Shown here piece after piece: positions 48,239-59,327 of a stretch of 64,000 bases of DNA. Made by a program: the position numbers and the translations under genes. Each line of letters begins with the position of its first letter. The stretch's first letter is position 1. Source of the stretch: Dimorphilus gyrociliatus (Eukaryota > Annelida > Polychaeta > Dinophilidae). The notes under the pieces are model-generated. The model made no database searches and was not told where the DNA came from. It saw only the letters and a list, made by a program, of their open reading frames with translations. The stretch covers positions 4,604,408 through 4,668,407 of the forward strand of contig CAJFCJ010000006.1 in NCBI GenBank assembly GCA_904063045.1, read 5' to 3'.

Positions 48239-51200
48239 AAAACTTTTATTATTGTTTTGATTGTTTTTTTTTCTGTCTTTCTTTCTTTCTTTCTTTTTTT
48301 ATCATTTTCTTTCAACTTCTTTTTTATTTATTAACATTTTTCTACATTTTTCTATAAAGTATATGCATTTATATATATATATATATATACAGTATAAATA
48401 TACAGTATATATATATACAGTATATATATTTATGAAGAGGAAGAAGAGGGGGAGATAGGAGGAGAAATATAAATAAATAGGAAATTCCTTCCAAACAAGA
48501 TATACACTTTTATGACTTGTTCATAATTCTTTCTTTATAATAAATGGTGTAGGCTACACAATAAAACTAGACTGAACTATAAAGCTGAATAAATAATGAC
48601 TTTATTTGTTCATGGTCAATTAGCTGTAGTGGTATTTTGGTAAGTAATTGCAAGAGATGTGCTAATAATTACAGTTTATATCGTCCTTCTAGAAATATTG
48701 GAATAATATTATATATGTATATATATATAAGCTTTTTTTAAATCATATACTGTTATACATATATATATAGCTGTTTTTTTTATACAAAATGTACTATATA
48801 TATGGTTGTTTTTATTGTTTTAATTTGATAAACTTTGATAAATTATAGACTAAATTCTATCTTTTACTCTACTTTTCTTTTTCTTTTTTTATTATTATTT
48901 TACAGTTTACAAGGTCTATCTCATAGGCTTACAAATGTATATACATTTCCATGTGTACCAGGTTACACTTTCGCATATTCAGTTCACGTATTTCTCAATA
49001 CGAAACCTGAATACATCTACTTTATGTGCTTTAAAGTAAATAAGCCGATTAATTGGAATTCATACTATAAAGATTCAATAAATAAAATAGATAAGTTAGA
49101 TATATACAGTCTATACACGTTAGTATGTGTGTATAACCCGTTAATAAATTTATTTTTCTATATCTTTATGTTATTTTTAATATAGTTCATTTGAAATTAT
49201 AGAAATATACAAGTTCAATTGTCATATAAATATAGAAATAAAAGTTGTTTTATACTCCTTTATTGATATATGATCAATTCATCTTTTTTTTGTTATTCTA
49301 GATCTTCTCTATTACATCTTTTATTTATTATTTAATTTTAAATTTAATATCATTCATTCATTCTTCTTCTTTTATTAGTAATACCATTATTATCAATAAT
49401 ATTATTATTATTCTTTCACCCATTCCCTCCCATCCTTCCTTCCATCTTCTTCTCTAACTCTATCTGTTTTTTTCATAACTTTACAATGAATCATATATAC
49501 TTTTTGTTACAATTGGTTTTTAATAAACAGCATTAGGCCTATGTAGCTTATCAGTGTTATTTCCCAAAACAAAAAACAAAGAAATAAAAAATTTTCTTGT
49601 TGAAAATAATTTTTCCGAATTTGTGTCTTGTGGCGCCATCTATAGGGTTAATTAAAAGAATACAAGCTGTAACACGAAGAAGCTGAATCAAAAAGATGGC
49701 GTGACTGGAAAAAGCCTTAGGAATTAGCCAAAAAAAACGTGCTTCTACAAAGTAACGCCGCTGAGCTAATCAAGGCGTCGAGCGTCGAAGCGAAAAACAA
49801 CACGCTCGACCGGCAAACTGACCGAACTAAAAACGGACGACGTCGGCTCTTTGAAGTCGGAACACCATAGCAACCAGTTGGCATCCAAACGTCCCAGTCT
49901 AATGTGTCTCTCAACTATGTAGATGTAAAAATTTCTTATACGGGTTTATATTATATATATATTTTCAATCATTTTCCATTTATATACGTTATATACATAT
50001 AGATATGTACAGTATGTTGGATATATAGTATCAGGCATATATAAAATATGTACCTATACTTTATATATAGCTTTTATAAAATATAAATATATCTGTATAT
50101 GCTGGATATCTAGAGGTTTTATATAATATGCTACGTTTCTATAACTTATATTAAAAGATAAAGAACGAAAGAAAGAGCTCCATTCTTGTGACAAGAAAAT
50201 CTTGGACATACGTTCTCTTCTATATAACGTATGCTTCTTGTTGTTAAGCATCTGTATACCATTACGTAGACACACATATAGTGTATAAGTAAAACTCGAA
50301 ACATGTCTGTTAAGTTACATATAGAATTTTCATAACGTACAGTATATATATATATATATATAAACATATAGAGGTGTACGTCAGTATACCCCGAGCGTCT
50401 CTCTCCATGAAACAATGCGAACCAGACACCTGTTCGCTCTCGCAGATCGCTGTTGAATAGGGTGGCATGACGCGGCATCCGGACGATTCGTCCATTTGCC
50501 AAATGACTGTTTGCTGCGTCTCTCGGCAGCCTAATTAGCGGCGGGACGCTTCGCCTTTTTTAATCTTTATATTACGCCTACAATCCGCATCGTCTAGGCC
50601 TCTATCGGCTTATGTCTGTCCGCCCATCTCAAAAGCGGTTGTCAGTCCCCAGACGGCCTATAAACACTAAATACGATATAATATACTAGCAAGATTGTAA
50701 GTTTCATATAAATATTAATAAAATGAGTCGAAAAATTTCTATATATATATATATATATATATGTTTATTTATATATACAATATGTACAGTATAGACAGTA
50801 TATATACATATACATTTCAGTATTTATTTAATAATGTTGTTAAATATATTTTAAAATTAACATCGTCACATATTCTTTTTTATTTACTATATACCTTCAA
50901 CATGAGACGTCCGCACTGTATAGTATATACGCAGTATGTATTTTGTACCTAGGCCTATTAAAGGGGCGTCTAACGATCGCGTACTGCAGGTATACGCTCG
51001 AATTGAAAGGCGTTTTCTGCACCGAACGAACGCAGGCGGTTTGCACCTAGCCGACGCCGACAATGCGCCGACTTTCGCGCTTTGCCATTCATGCATGCTA
51101 GAGGAGAGAAAAAAATTGCAAATTTCCAAAGCATCTAGTCGACCTATTACGGCGTTTTTCTGTACGTCGAGCGGGACGCGGCGCTCGGTAATGAGTAACT

Positions 51201-51818
51201 CGACACCTGCAATCATCTCTTACTCTCGTCCTGTTGCAGTCGCGACAGTTTGTTTTTGTTTTTTTCGCCCACGAAACACCAAAAGAAAAAAAAACTACGT
51301 ATTTTAGCAAATATAAAGAATATTTAACGCTTTTTGTTACAAATTTTACACGCATAGGTGAATAAATATTCATACAGTATACATTTCACAGTATATGAAC
51401 AGTTTATACCTATATACTCGAGTAAATATCTATATACCTACGCACCTAATTCAAATCTCTCTTAGCTCTGAAAATTCTTATTATTAATCTAAATAACATA
51501 AAGGTACTAATTATTGTCAGGTTGAGTATTATTTTAAGGCCCAAAAACAGCTCTCAGAACGGAGAACAAAGGAGAAAAGGAGAAATTTAAATATCTACAA
51601 AAAATTATAATAATAAATTAAATACTGTTCCTACTTAAAGATATATAAGTTGTAGAGTATATAGAGGAGAGAGGTATTGGCAAAAAAGGACTATATACAA
51701 CATATATTACGGTACGTCCGGAGCTCCATCTATAGCTGATTATACTAATGAGCTATCTTTCGCCGTGTCGGGGAGCCTATACACCGCATCGCGGCGTCCC
51801 GGCAGTTGAAACGCCGCC
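48239..51818. other. Intergenic region between the protease gene and NOL4
   Basis: Protease 3' UTR (AATAAA at 48560-48565), TA tracts with three TATACAGTATA copies (48386-48424), then AT-rich DNA. CpG-rich islands occur at about 49690-49900, 50380-50660, 50945-51260 and 51700-51818, the last merging into the NOL4 5' UTR. An AT-rich frame at 48835-49185 shows no family resemblance. No gene is supported here. Confidence 0.55.
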
Positions 51819-54800
51819 ATGAACGAATCGAAACGGCAGCAAATGTTCAACACTTTCCAATCTTGGGCATTACAAAATTATGGAGATTCTGGTAAAACTA
51901 AGACAGTTACTCTGGCTAAGTACGCAAGAATAGCAAAGATTCTCAGTGGAGAGGAAACAGCAACATCGGAGAATTCGAAATTTCGATTTTGGGTAAAAGC
52001 TAAAGGTTTCAAATTAGGCAGAGACGGTTCAACTCAGATTCTCTATATACCAAGTAAATCTACTGTAAGTACCGTTTGTCTTATCATTCTATCTATGCAC
52101 AATTCTATCCACCTAGTCCCTTCTCTCTCTGTCGCTCACTCTCTTTTCCCTTTTACCTACCTACCTTTACCTACCTGCCTATCTTTTATACTCTCTCCCC
52201 GTCCTTATTTCTCTCTCTCTCTCTCTTTCTCTCGTTAACCTCTTATTTTTCAATTTTACCTTCGCTCTTTTTCTCTGTTTTTCTCGTAATTCTCATTCTA
52301 GTTTATATATATATTCTCCTTCATTCACCTCACTTCTCCCTTATTTCACGCGCGGACGTCCGGAGGCGTTACACCTGAGCGTGGAGAGAGGCCTTGAAAG
52401 ACGCTGCATACATGCAGCGGATCAATTCATCGATGGGACAGCGCCGCAACGGTACCCGGAGCTCTCTCTCGCGCGCGGCAACAATCAGATTAGCCGAAGC
52501 GTTAATTAGCGTTTCGTGTAGGCCTAGACAAAGAGACGCCATTGGCGCGGACACGCCCTGCGCCATCAAATGCAAAAACGCCACACCCAAAACGTTGAGC
52601 GTGCCGGGCGCTTTGTCCGGCCTCGGGCGTAGCCGGCTCGTTAGTAGTCGACGCTCATCAAAAGTCGACGATCGTGCCGGGCGACGAGATACCGATTTCA
52701 CGGAGAGACGCTTCGAAGCAACTATCTGATGCACGCATGTACCTGCCTACCTACTGTCTTCTTGCTAAGTCGAAAGTCGTGTTAAAAAAGGTGCCGGAGG
52801 CTGTCTGCAGCCCACGACCCGTCGGCCGGCTAATAGACGGCGCGCTTCCGGTGCGTCGAGAGACGCCTTTTGTACGGCGAAATGCGGCGATGCGCCTTTG
52901 ACAGATATCCTGAATACCTGCGCTCTGTTGAACATCAAAGGGTGATGCCGATGGCTACTTGACCGTAGCTTCAGAGACGCCGCGCCTTTCTATTGTCGTG
53001 TATACACATAGTCGTTGAGACCTGCTAGCGTCTACGGTAGTCATAGCGACGCCCGGGTCGGAACACAGCTTCGTGGGACGCCCAACGCTTTGAAGACTCC
53101 GTAGTCACGCACTAGGCGTCGAGTTTCGAGCGGCCGTCGCTTGTTTGGCGTCAATTAGGCCTGCGACTACTTTGTTTGGTTTCGGCGCTTACGCGCACAG
53201 ATTTTTCTTTTCTTATACCTTTTTCTAGACGCCTGGACGGTCCGCACTCGTCCAAAATTCAATTAAGATTATATAGGAAGCCCTAGAGATGACGAGACGC
53301 GGCTTCCGGTCGATTTGCGACGGTCAGCCAGAGAAGAAGAGTGTATGCATAAATAACTTGGACAGGAAAATAGTGAACTACAGAGATGGGGAAAAGTGGT
53401 AAACAAAAAGAGAAAAGTAAAAGAGAAAATATTTTAAGCGAAAGAGAGACATCAAGAGAAATAAGTAGATAGATAGATAGATAGATAAAGAGGGAGAGGG
53501 AGAAGGAGAAGGAGCAAAAATAAAGATACACTGATATAGAACAGGATAGAGAATAAGAATAGGAAAGAAACACAGCCAGGGAGCAAAAAGGAGGGAAAGA
53601 GAAAAAAAGAAAAAAAAAGGAGGGAGACTCAGAGAGAGAGAGAGAGAGAGAGGGAAAAAAGAAACGCCGCGAGCGTCGAGCCACCGGTATCGGACGTTGA
53701 TCCGCACCGAACGAGACGCCCACCGGCAGCGTCTAAGCAGGTACTCGTTCGCCAATTACCGTCATCGATCCGCAGCGTCCAACACGTGAATGCTTTGATT
53801 CGGTTGGGGGAGACGCCCCACTCACCTTTAGCCCTTTCGGCCTTAAGCCCGTCCTCGGCGTAGGGAAAATAGCGCATTATTTTCCCACAGCAAAGCCGGT
53901 ACCGTCTAATATGACAGTAATGACGGCCAGTGTCTACGGTGTCCGTCGACCCGGTTGGTGCTAATTATTCGAATAAACAAATTAATTTTTCTTCGAACAT
54001 TCGTATCTTGGAATGAATAAGACTATGTTTTATAAGGTGAATTATGAAATATATAAACACACAGAGTATAGATTTAATAATAGACTAAATAATTATTCAT
54101 TTTATCAATGTATTTTTCTGATCTACGTAGAATGACCGACAGGAAGTAACAAGTTACAAAAGAGTAGCTATAGTTGAGGATTTCTTCGATATAATCTACA
54201 ATGTTCACGTTGAGATGGACGGTCGAGCTGGAAAACACGCCGGTCAAAAGAGAACTTATAGAGCGGTAGGTGACGCTTTTTCTTCATTTTTTAATTTCCA
54301 TTATTTTTTAGATGCAGTATACTGTACACTCAATATAACGGTCCGTAATATATCACATAAACTGTATATAAAAGATATAGGAAAACGAGTATATGTATTA
54401 AACTATAGATAATATTTTCGCATACGGTCTGAAAAATTTTGCAGTATAATATACATAATAGGTTTGTATATGGTTGAAGAGAAAATCTGGAAAAAATAGC
54501 ATTTAGATTCCCAAGCCAACTCAAAACCTTTGAACTAATACTTTTTTAAGGTTCAATATAAAATACATATATATATATATATCACTGTATATAAACAGTA
54601 AATATACAACACCTATAGATATACATAAATATATAAGAACCATATATTTATATATACCAATATAAACTAGGTGTTTATTATATTACAGGAACATCTTTTA
54701 ATACGTTACAGTTTTATTTTACACTCTCTAAATTTTTATTTGTGTACACATTGAAAATTTTTTTACTTATTTGTACATAGTGTCTATATTTTGTATGTGT

Positions 54801-55749
54801 TACACTAGGCCTATATATCCATCTTATATACTTTGCTTTGGAAAGGCTTAAAACTCGTTAATATCCCAATTTTTCAATCCCCTCCCAACAGATTGCCGAA
54901 ACTTACGCCTTTTTGCCTCGGGAGGCCGTCACTCGATTTTTGATGGCCTGCTCCGATTGTCAGAAGCGTATGCACGTCGTCGGCGGCGCGGAAAACGGCG
55001 GGAAGGAAAAAACGCCGTCTACCGTTCGTTCTGACGCCTACAGCAAATACCATAACGAACCCGTTCGACGTTTAACGGAAGAAAATCTTAACGAATTCGC
55101 CAAGGACGCTAAATTATCTCAAATCTCCGATCCAAACGTACCTTTTACATTGGCCTATCTTAATGATCAAAAGCAAAGAATGATGAGACAAGCCGTGTTT
55201 CCCGGCATGGTGCCCGCTTTAGGAACGAATAACACTGGAAATATTTACAAAACTGAAGAGGTACGTATCATTTTTCCTATTATTTTCATTCAACAAGAAA
55301 CCTGCAGGAAGATGACAAAAAAGAAAATAACTAATAATAATAATATGCTCAACCGCAAAATCTTGATCGCTTTGCGCCATTATCGAATATCTAAAATATA
55401 TATACATAAATAGGCCTACAGTTATAAGAGGTGAACGACGTAAGAAAAAAAAATTAATAGAGAGACTGAGCGCCATGCAGTAACATATTGCAGACATACG
55501 CAGGTATATGTATATATACGTTCTATTGCAGTCGGGGCGCGTGTAAATTTTGCAGTGGACCGCCGTATAGGTATCGATCCGTTCGTCGCAGGTAAACGAG
55601 TGTGGAAAATTTTCTGCTTACTTTTTTTTTTTCCAAACTATATTTGTTGGGCAGACTAAACAATTATTTTTTCTATGTTAACTTTATTTTTATTCTTATA
55701 ATTCCTTCGGCCTATAACTAGTCCTTAATCTATAAAGATTTTTTAACTC

Positions 55750-55786
<37 letters not shown>

Positions 55787-58202
55787 TCTCTTTTCTGGTT
55801 ATATTATATCTATGTCTTTATAGCTTTTAATTCATCTACATTTATTTTCATATGAAAAAGTATATGCGTACTTCTCTCCATATTTTTATTTATTTACCTA
55901 AATAATAATTACTACATGTATCAATATGAAAAGGGCTTGAAATATAAATATGTCTATGTATATATATATATATATATATATAGACACTGTATATACTTTA
56001 TATTGGATATATACAGTATATTTATATAAATATATTTATCAATCTATACTACTGTATATATATTACCAAGATATCTGAAGAGAAGTATTAACAATCTAAT
56101 AATCGCATGCATTTACTTTTTATATTCTGTATTATAAAGTATATACAATGTATGTACAGATATTACTCAAATTAATATATCTATATACATATATATGAAT
56201 GTATATGGAGTTACATATATAGTATATACAATATACATATAGTATATACATTTAACAAATATGAATATAGTTGGCTGTTTTTTATCGCTTGGCTTCTATC
56301 CGAAAAATCGTTTAAAATTTCTATTTTTTCCTTCTCTCTTCCAAAATGATTTGAAAGTTAGAAGCTTATTTACTAATAACCGTAATAAGCTTATGTATTT
56401 ATTGATATATAGTGTGTATTATAAAGCGGTCTGTTTTCTACCATGCAGGAAAGTATGTCTACCATTGAAAGTTGTGACGATAAAAGCCTTGTGAACTGTA
56501 ACAGTCCTCAGATCGATGATAAGATAAATACGGGACAGCAGAATACCGCATCGAATTCAGGTATAAAAGTGACTTTTTCTATTATTAATATCAACTCTCA
56601 TAACTTACTCGTTCATAAATTCAGATACGCCATCTGCCGAGAATAGTAGAACTCCAACGCCAGTTAAGTCGCCACCTACCAGCCAAAAGCCATGTAAGAG
56701 AAGAGCAAGCGATGAAATTAGCGTTGATGTTTGTATCATAATTAATCAATTTTACTTCAAAAGCAATCGAAGCGTCGTTTCTGGTTGCTTTTTTTCTGAA
56801 TCGGCCTTCATTCTACTTCCTTTCCTTAATAGAGCTCGTCAAAAGCGAGTGAAGCTACTCTTACGCTAGAAGAAGAAGAGGAGGAGGAAGAGGAAGACGA
56901 AAAACTATGCTCGTCGGGCATAGATACACAAAGGCTCAAAGCATTCAACGTAATTATTAATATTATAATATGTTGTATATACTACCTATCCTATAATATA
57001 TAGACTTTCTTAGCATAAACCTCTAGTTATATAGTTAATTGTGTGTTTTTTTTATGAAACCCGGTGCAGATGTTCGTTCGTTTGTTTGTCGATGAAAACC
57101 TTGATCGATCTGTACCAATATCGAAACAACCAAAGGAGAAAATCCAAGCCATTTTGGAAGCTTGCCAACGTCAATTTCCGGAATTTCAGGACCGTTCAAG
57201 AAAACGAATTAGAACTTATTTAAAATCCTGTAGACGACTTAAGCAGCCTAAAGATAGCCGTATGGATTTAGTAAGATTTTTCGTCTATAATTGAGCGCCA
57301 TCTATACTTTATAAGGTGTATCATAATAATGTTTTTCTACGTCCTCTTTCAGATGCGACCCGGTCATCATTTAGTTTCTCCGGAAGCAGAAAGCCTTTTG
57401 GCACAAGCATGCGAGAATGAAGCAAATAATGCAAAACGAATGAGAATGGGATTGGATCCGATTTCGACAGCGGTAGGTTCCCTTTCTCCCGCTTACCCAT
57501 CCATTCAATTTAATAGTCTCAAAGGACATAAAAAAGGCGCCAGATCAACCCTCCTTAACTTCACCTCCCCAGCGAATACTCATTACTTTTATAATTTAAT
57601 ATTAATTTAAAAATAACTTCTTTCAGCCTCCTGTCTCTCAATCCCTTCACACCTCGTTACCTACGGCGACAACGACCACAACTTTAGCAACAACTACAGC
57701 ATCAATTCAATCAATTACTCAAAATTCAACTCCATTTATTCAAGCCGACTTCTCGTCACCATTTTCAACGGCTTTTCCTAATAATTCATTCTTTCGACCG
57801 CCATTTAATGAGTTTTGTCCACCTTCGCAGAATTCACTACCCTTTCCAATTCAAAACGGTAAGAATTTTAACATTTTCTTTCAACTACTAAAACTTTTCA
57901 ATTAACTCAATTAATTAATTATTATTCAACACTTGACCATAAATAGACTATATAATTAACATCTAATTGACATAAAATGAAAGGGTACAAATAGAAAAGT
58001 AAGATAAATTGATAAATTATTCATAAACCACCTTTTCATTAAAGGACCAACTGATTTATCGTTGAAAAGAAACTCAAAACGCTCTCTTACATCTCCCGAA
58101 GTAACTACCATAAAGAGTCTGGTTGCGGGCTATAGAGAATCGGCAGCTTTTCTGGCAAGATCAGCCGACGAATTGGAGCAATTACTTTTCCATTCAAGCT
58201 AG
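51819..58202 (+). CDS. NOL4: Nucleolar protein 4 (NOL4/NOL4L) orthologue, ten exons
   Basis: Exons: 51819-52064, 54131-54265, 54892-55260, 56449-56560, 56625-56728, 56833-56949, 57070-57270, 57353-57472, 57627-57858, 58045-58202; 597 residues. The N-terminal block has [18 protein letters not shown] and [14 protein letters not shown]. It is followed by [28 protein letters not shown] and [19 protein letters not shown]. The central block [19 protein letters not shown] with [14 protein letters not shown] and [16 protein letters not shown] is almost invariant in NOL4. The end, GPTDLSLKR and [20 protein letters not shown], also matches. Exon 6 encodes an unbroken acidic tract of 11 Glu/Asp. NOL4 is a nuclear/nucleolar protein enriched in brain and testis in vertebrates, with a poorly known molecular role. 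The first intron is 2066 nt and unusually CpG-rich. Phases agree at every junction. Poly-A signal AATAAA is near 58563. Confidence 0.95.
52065..54130. other. NOL4 first intron: CpG-rich, possible regulatory sequence
   Basis: After a CT-rich tract (52120-52330) comes about 950 bp of GC- and CpG-rich sequence (52340-53280), then purine tracts (53400-53655) and another CpG-rich block (53660-53960). It holds six of the window's AGACGCC words. Frames are open on both strands for over 100 codons, but they overlap each other and resemble no protein. A cluster of regulatory elements is the most plausible reading. Confidence 0.45.
53466..53487. repeat. (GATA)n microsatellite
   Basis: Five to six tandem taga units inside the purine-rich part of NOL4 intron 1. 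Confidence 0.85.
55261..56448. other. NOL4 intron 3, AT-rich with microsatellites
   Basis: 1188 nt with a CT run (55750-55792), a TA run (55959-55982), a TATACAGTATA word (56010-56020) and a TAGGCCTA word (55411-55418). No coding signal was seen. Confidence 0.6.
55750..55792. repeat. (CT)n microsatellite
   Basis: A nearly uninterrupted tc run with a single tg interruption, within NOL4 intron 3. Confidence 0.9.
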
Positions 58203-59327
58203 AAGAAGTAAAATGTCCAGTTTCATCGAAGAAAGAGTTATTTATTTATATATATATATTTATATATCTAGGATATACACACAAACACACAAAATTCAAC
58301 ATTATACAAGTACATTTTATGTAATTAGATTTATCGGAAAGTTACACTTATAAGCGATTTCCTTATACATAACATATCATAAAGAATTATGTATAGAAAA
58401 TTAAAGCAATTGTATATATTAATTATAAAAGCAGAACCAATTTTAAATATTTGAAACAATGATTCACATCAAACTTGTTGTTTTTGTTGTTGGGATTAGG
58501 GTGTTCTAGTGGTCCAAATCGTTATGTTGTATGAATTAAAATGAGTCAACATAAAATGACGTAATAAAAGCAATTCATTTATATCGATTTATTTATTTTC
58601 TTTTGTTGAAAAATACGTACATTTACGTACATACAATTTAACGTTCAAAGTGAAATGGAAACGCGTCATTAAAATCACCAGTGAGAGCAAAAATCCCGCT
58701 GCGACCGGCCATTCCATTTAGCCGCAAGGAAAAAATCGTTGCGCTCATTTTTCATTCGCCCGCTCGCTCCTTTGAATGTAAAAAACGTAAATCTCAACAT
58801 TTTCGTTATAGTCTATGCAGGTGTGACTTCGACCGTGGGGGTAAAAGAGAAAGAGAAAAAAAAACCACGCGATGGCGTTCTCTTTCCATCACTACTGGGA
58901 CTATCTATACACCATTGCTTATTGTCCCTTCAATTCCCACCCTACGAACAGATGGATAAGGAGCATAAGGGCGTGGCGATCGACGGTGCGAATTGATTCG
59001 AGAGAGAAAAATGACACTCTGATATAATTTATTTTTTTTTACGGAACTTTATTTTATTCCAATATATACGTGTATATAATATTCTTTTATAGCATTTAGA
59101 AGGTCGGATAATTACAGGCCTAACAGGTAGCACGCTGTGTTGGATGAATGAGTCGGCAAAATCGAACTATTATTCCACCCAACTTTTATAATATGAAACG
59201 AAAACCCCTTTTTTTCATCAACTCCTTTTTTTGTTCTGGTTCTAAGCTTTTCTTCCTCATTTCTTACTCTTTCGTCCTCAATAATTTTATAACTTTATTT
59301 ATTATTATTCTATTTCTTTGATAGCCT
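58203..59327. other. Convergent 3' flanks of NOL4 and Pax3/7
   Basis: Holds the NOL4 3' UTR and, on the other strand, the Pax3/7 3' UTR (TTTATT at 59295-59300, read as AATAAA). A moderately GC-rich patch at 58680-59000 is open in two frames but has no recognisable product. Confidence 0.55.

Noticed and set aside
48835-49185. 116-codon plus-strand frame rich in Phe, Leu, Tyr and Ile
   Set aside because: Composition follows the AT-rich DNA; no ATG context, domain or homologue is recognisable, and it is flanked by low-complexity sequence.
52369-52734. Overlapping open frames of over 100 codons on both strands in NOL4 intron 1
   Set aside because: The region is GC- and CpG-rich, which lowers stop frequency on both strands. 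The translations are Arg/Ser/Ala-rich with no domain resemblance and lie inside a well-supported intron.
53283-53877. Leu/Ser-rich minus-strand frames
   Set aside because: They come from GA-rich purine tracts in NOL4 intron 1 and have no protein features beyond that composition.
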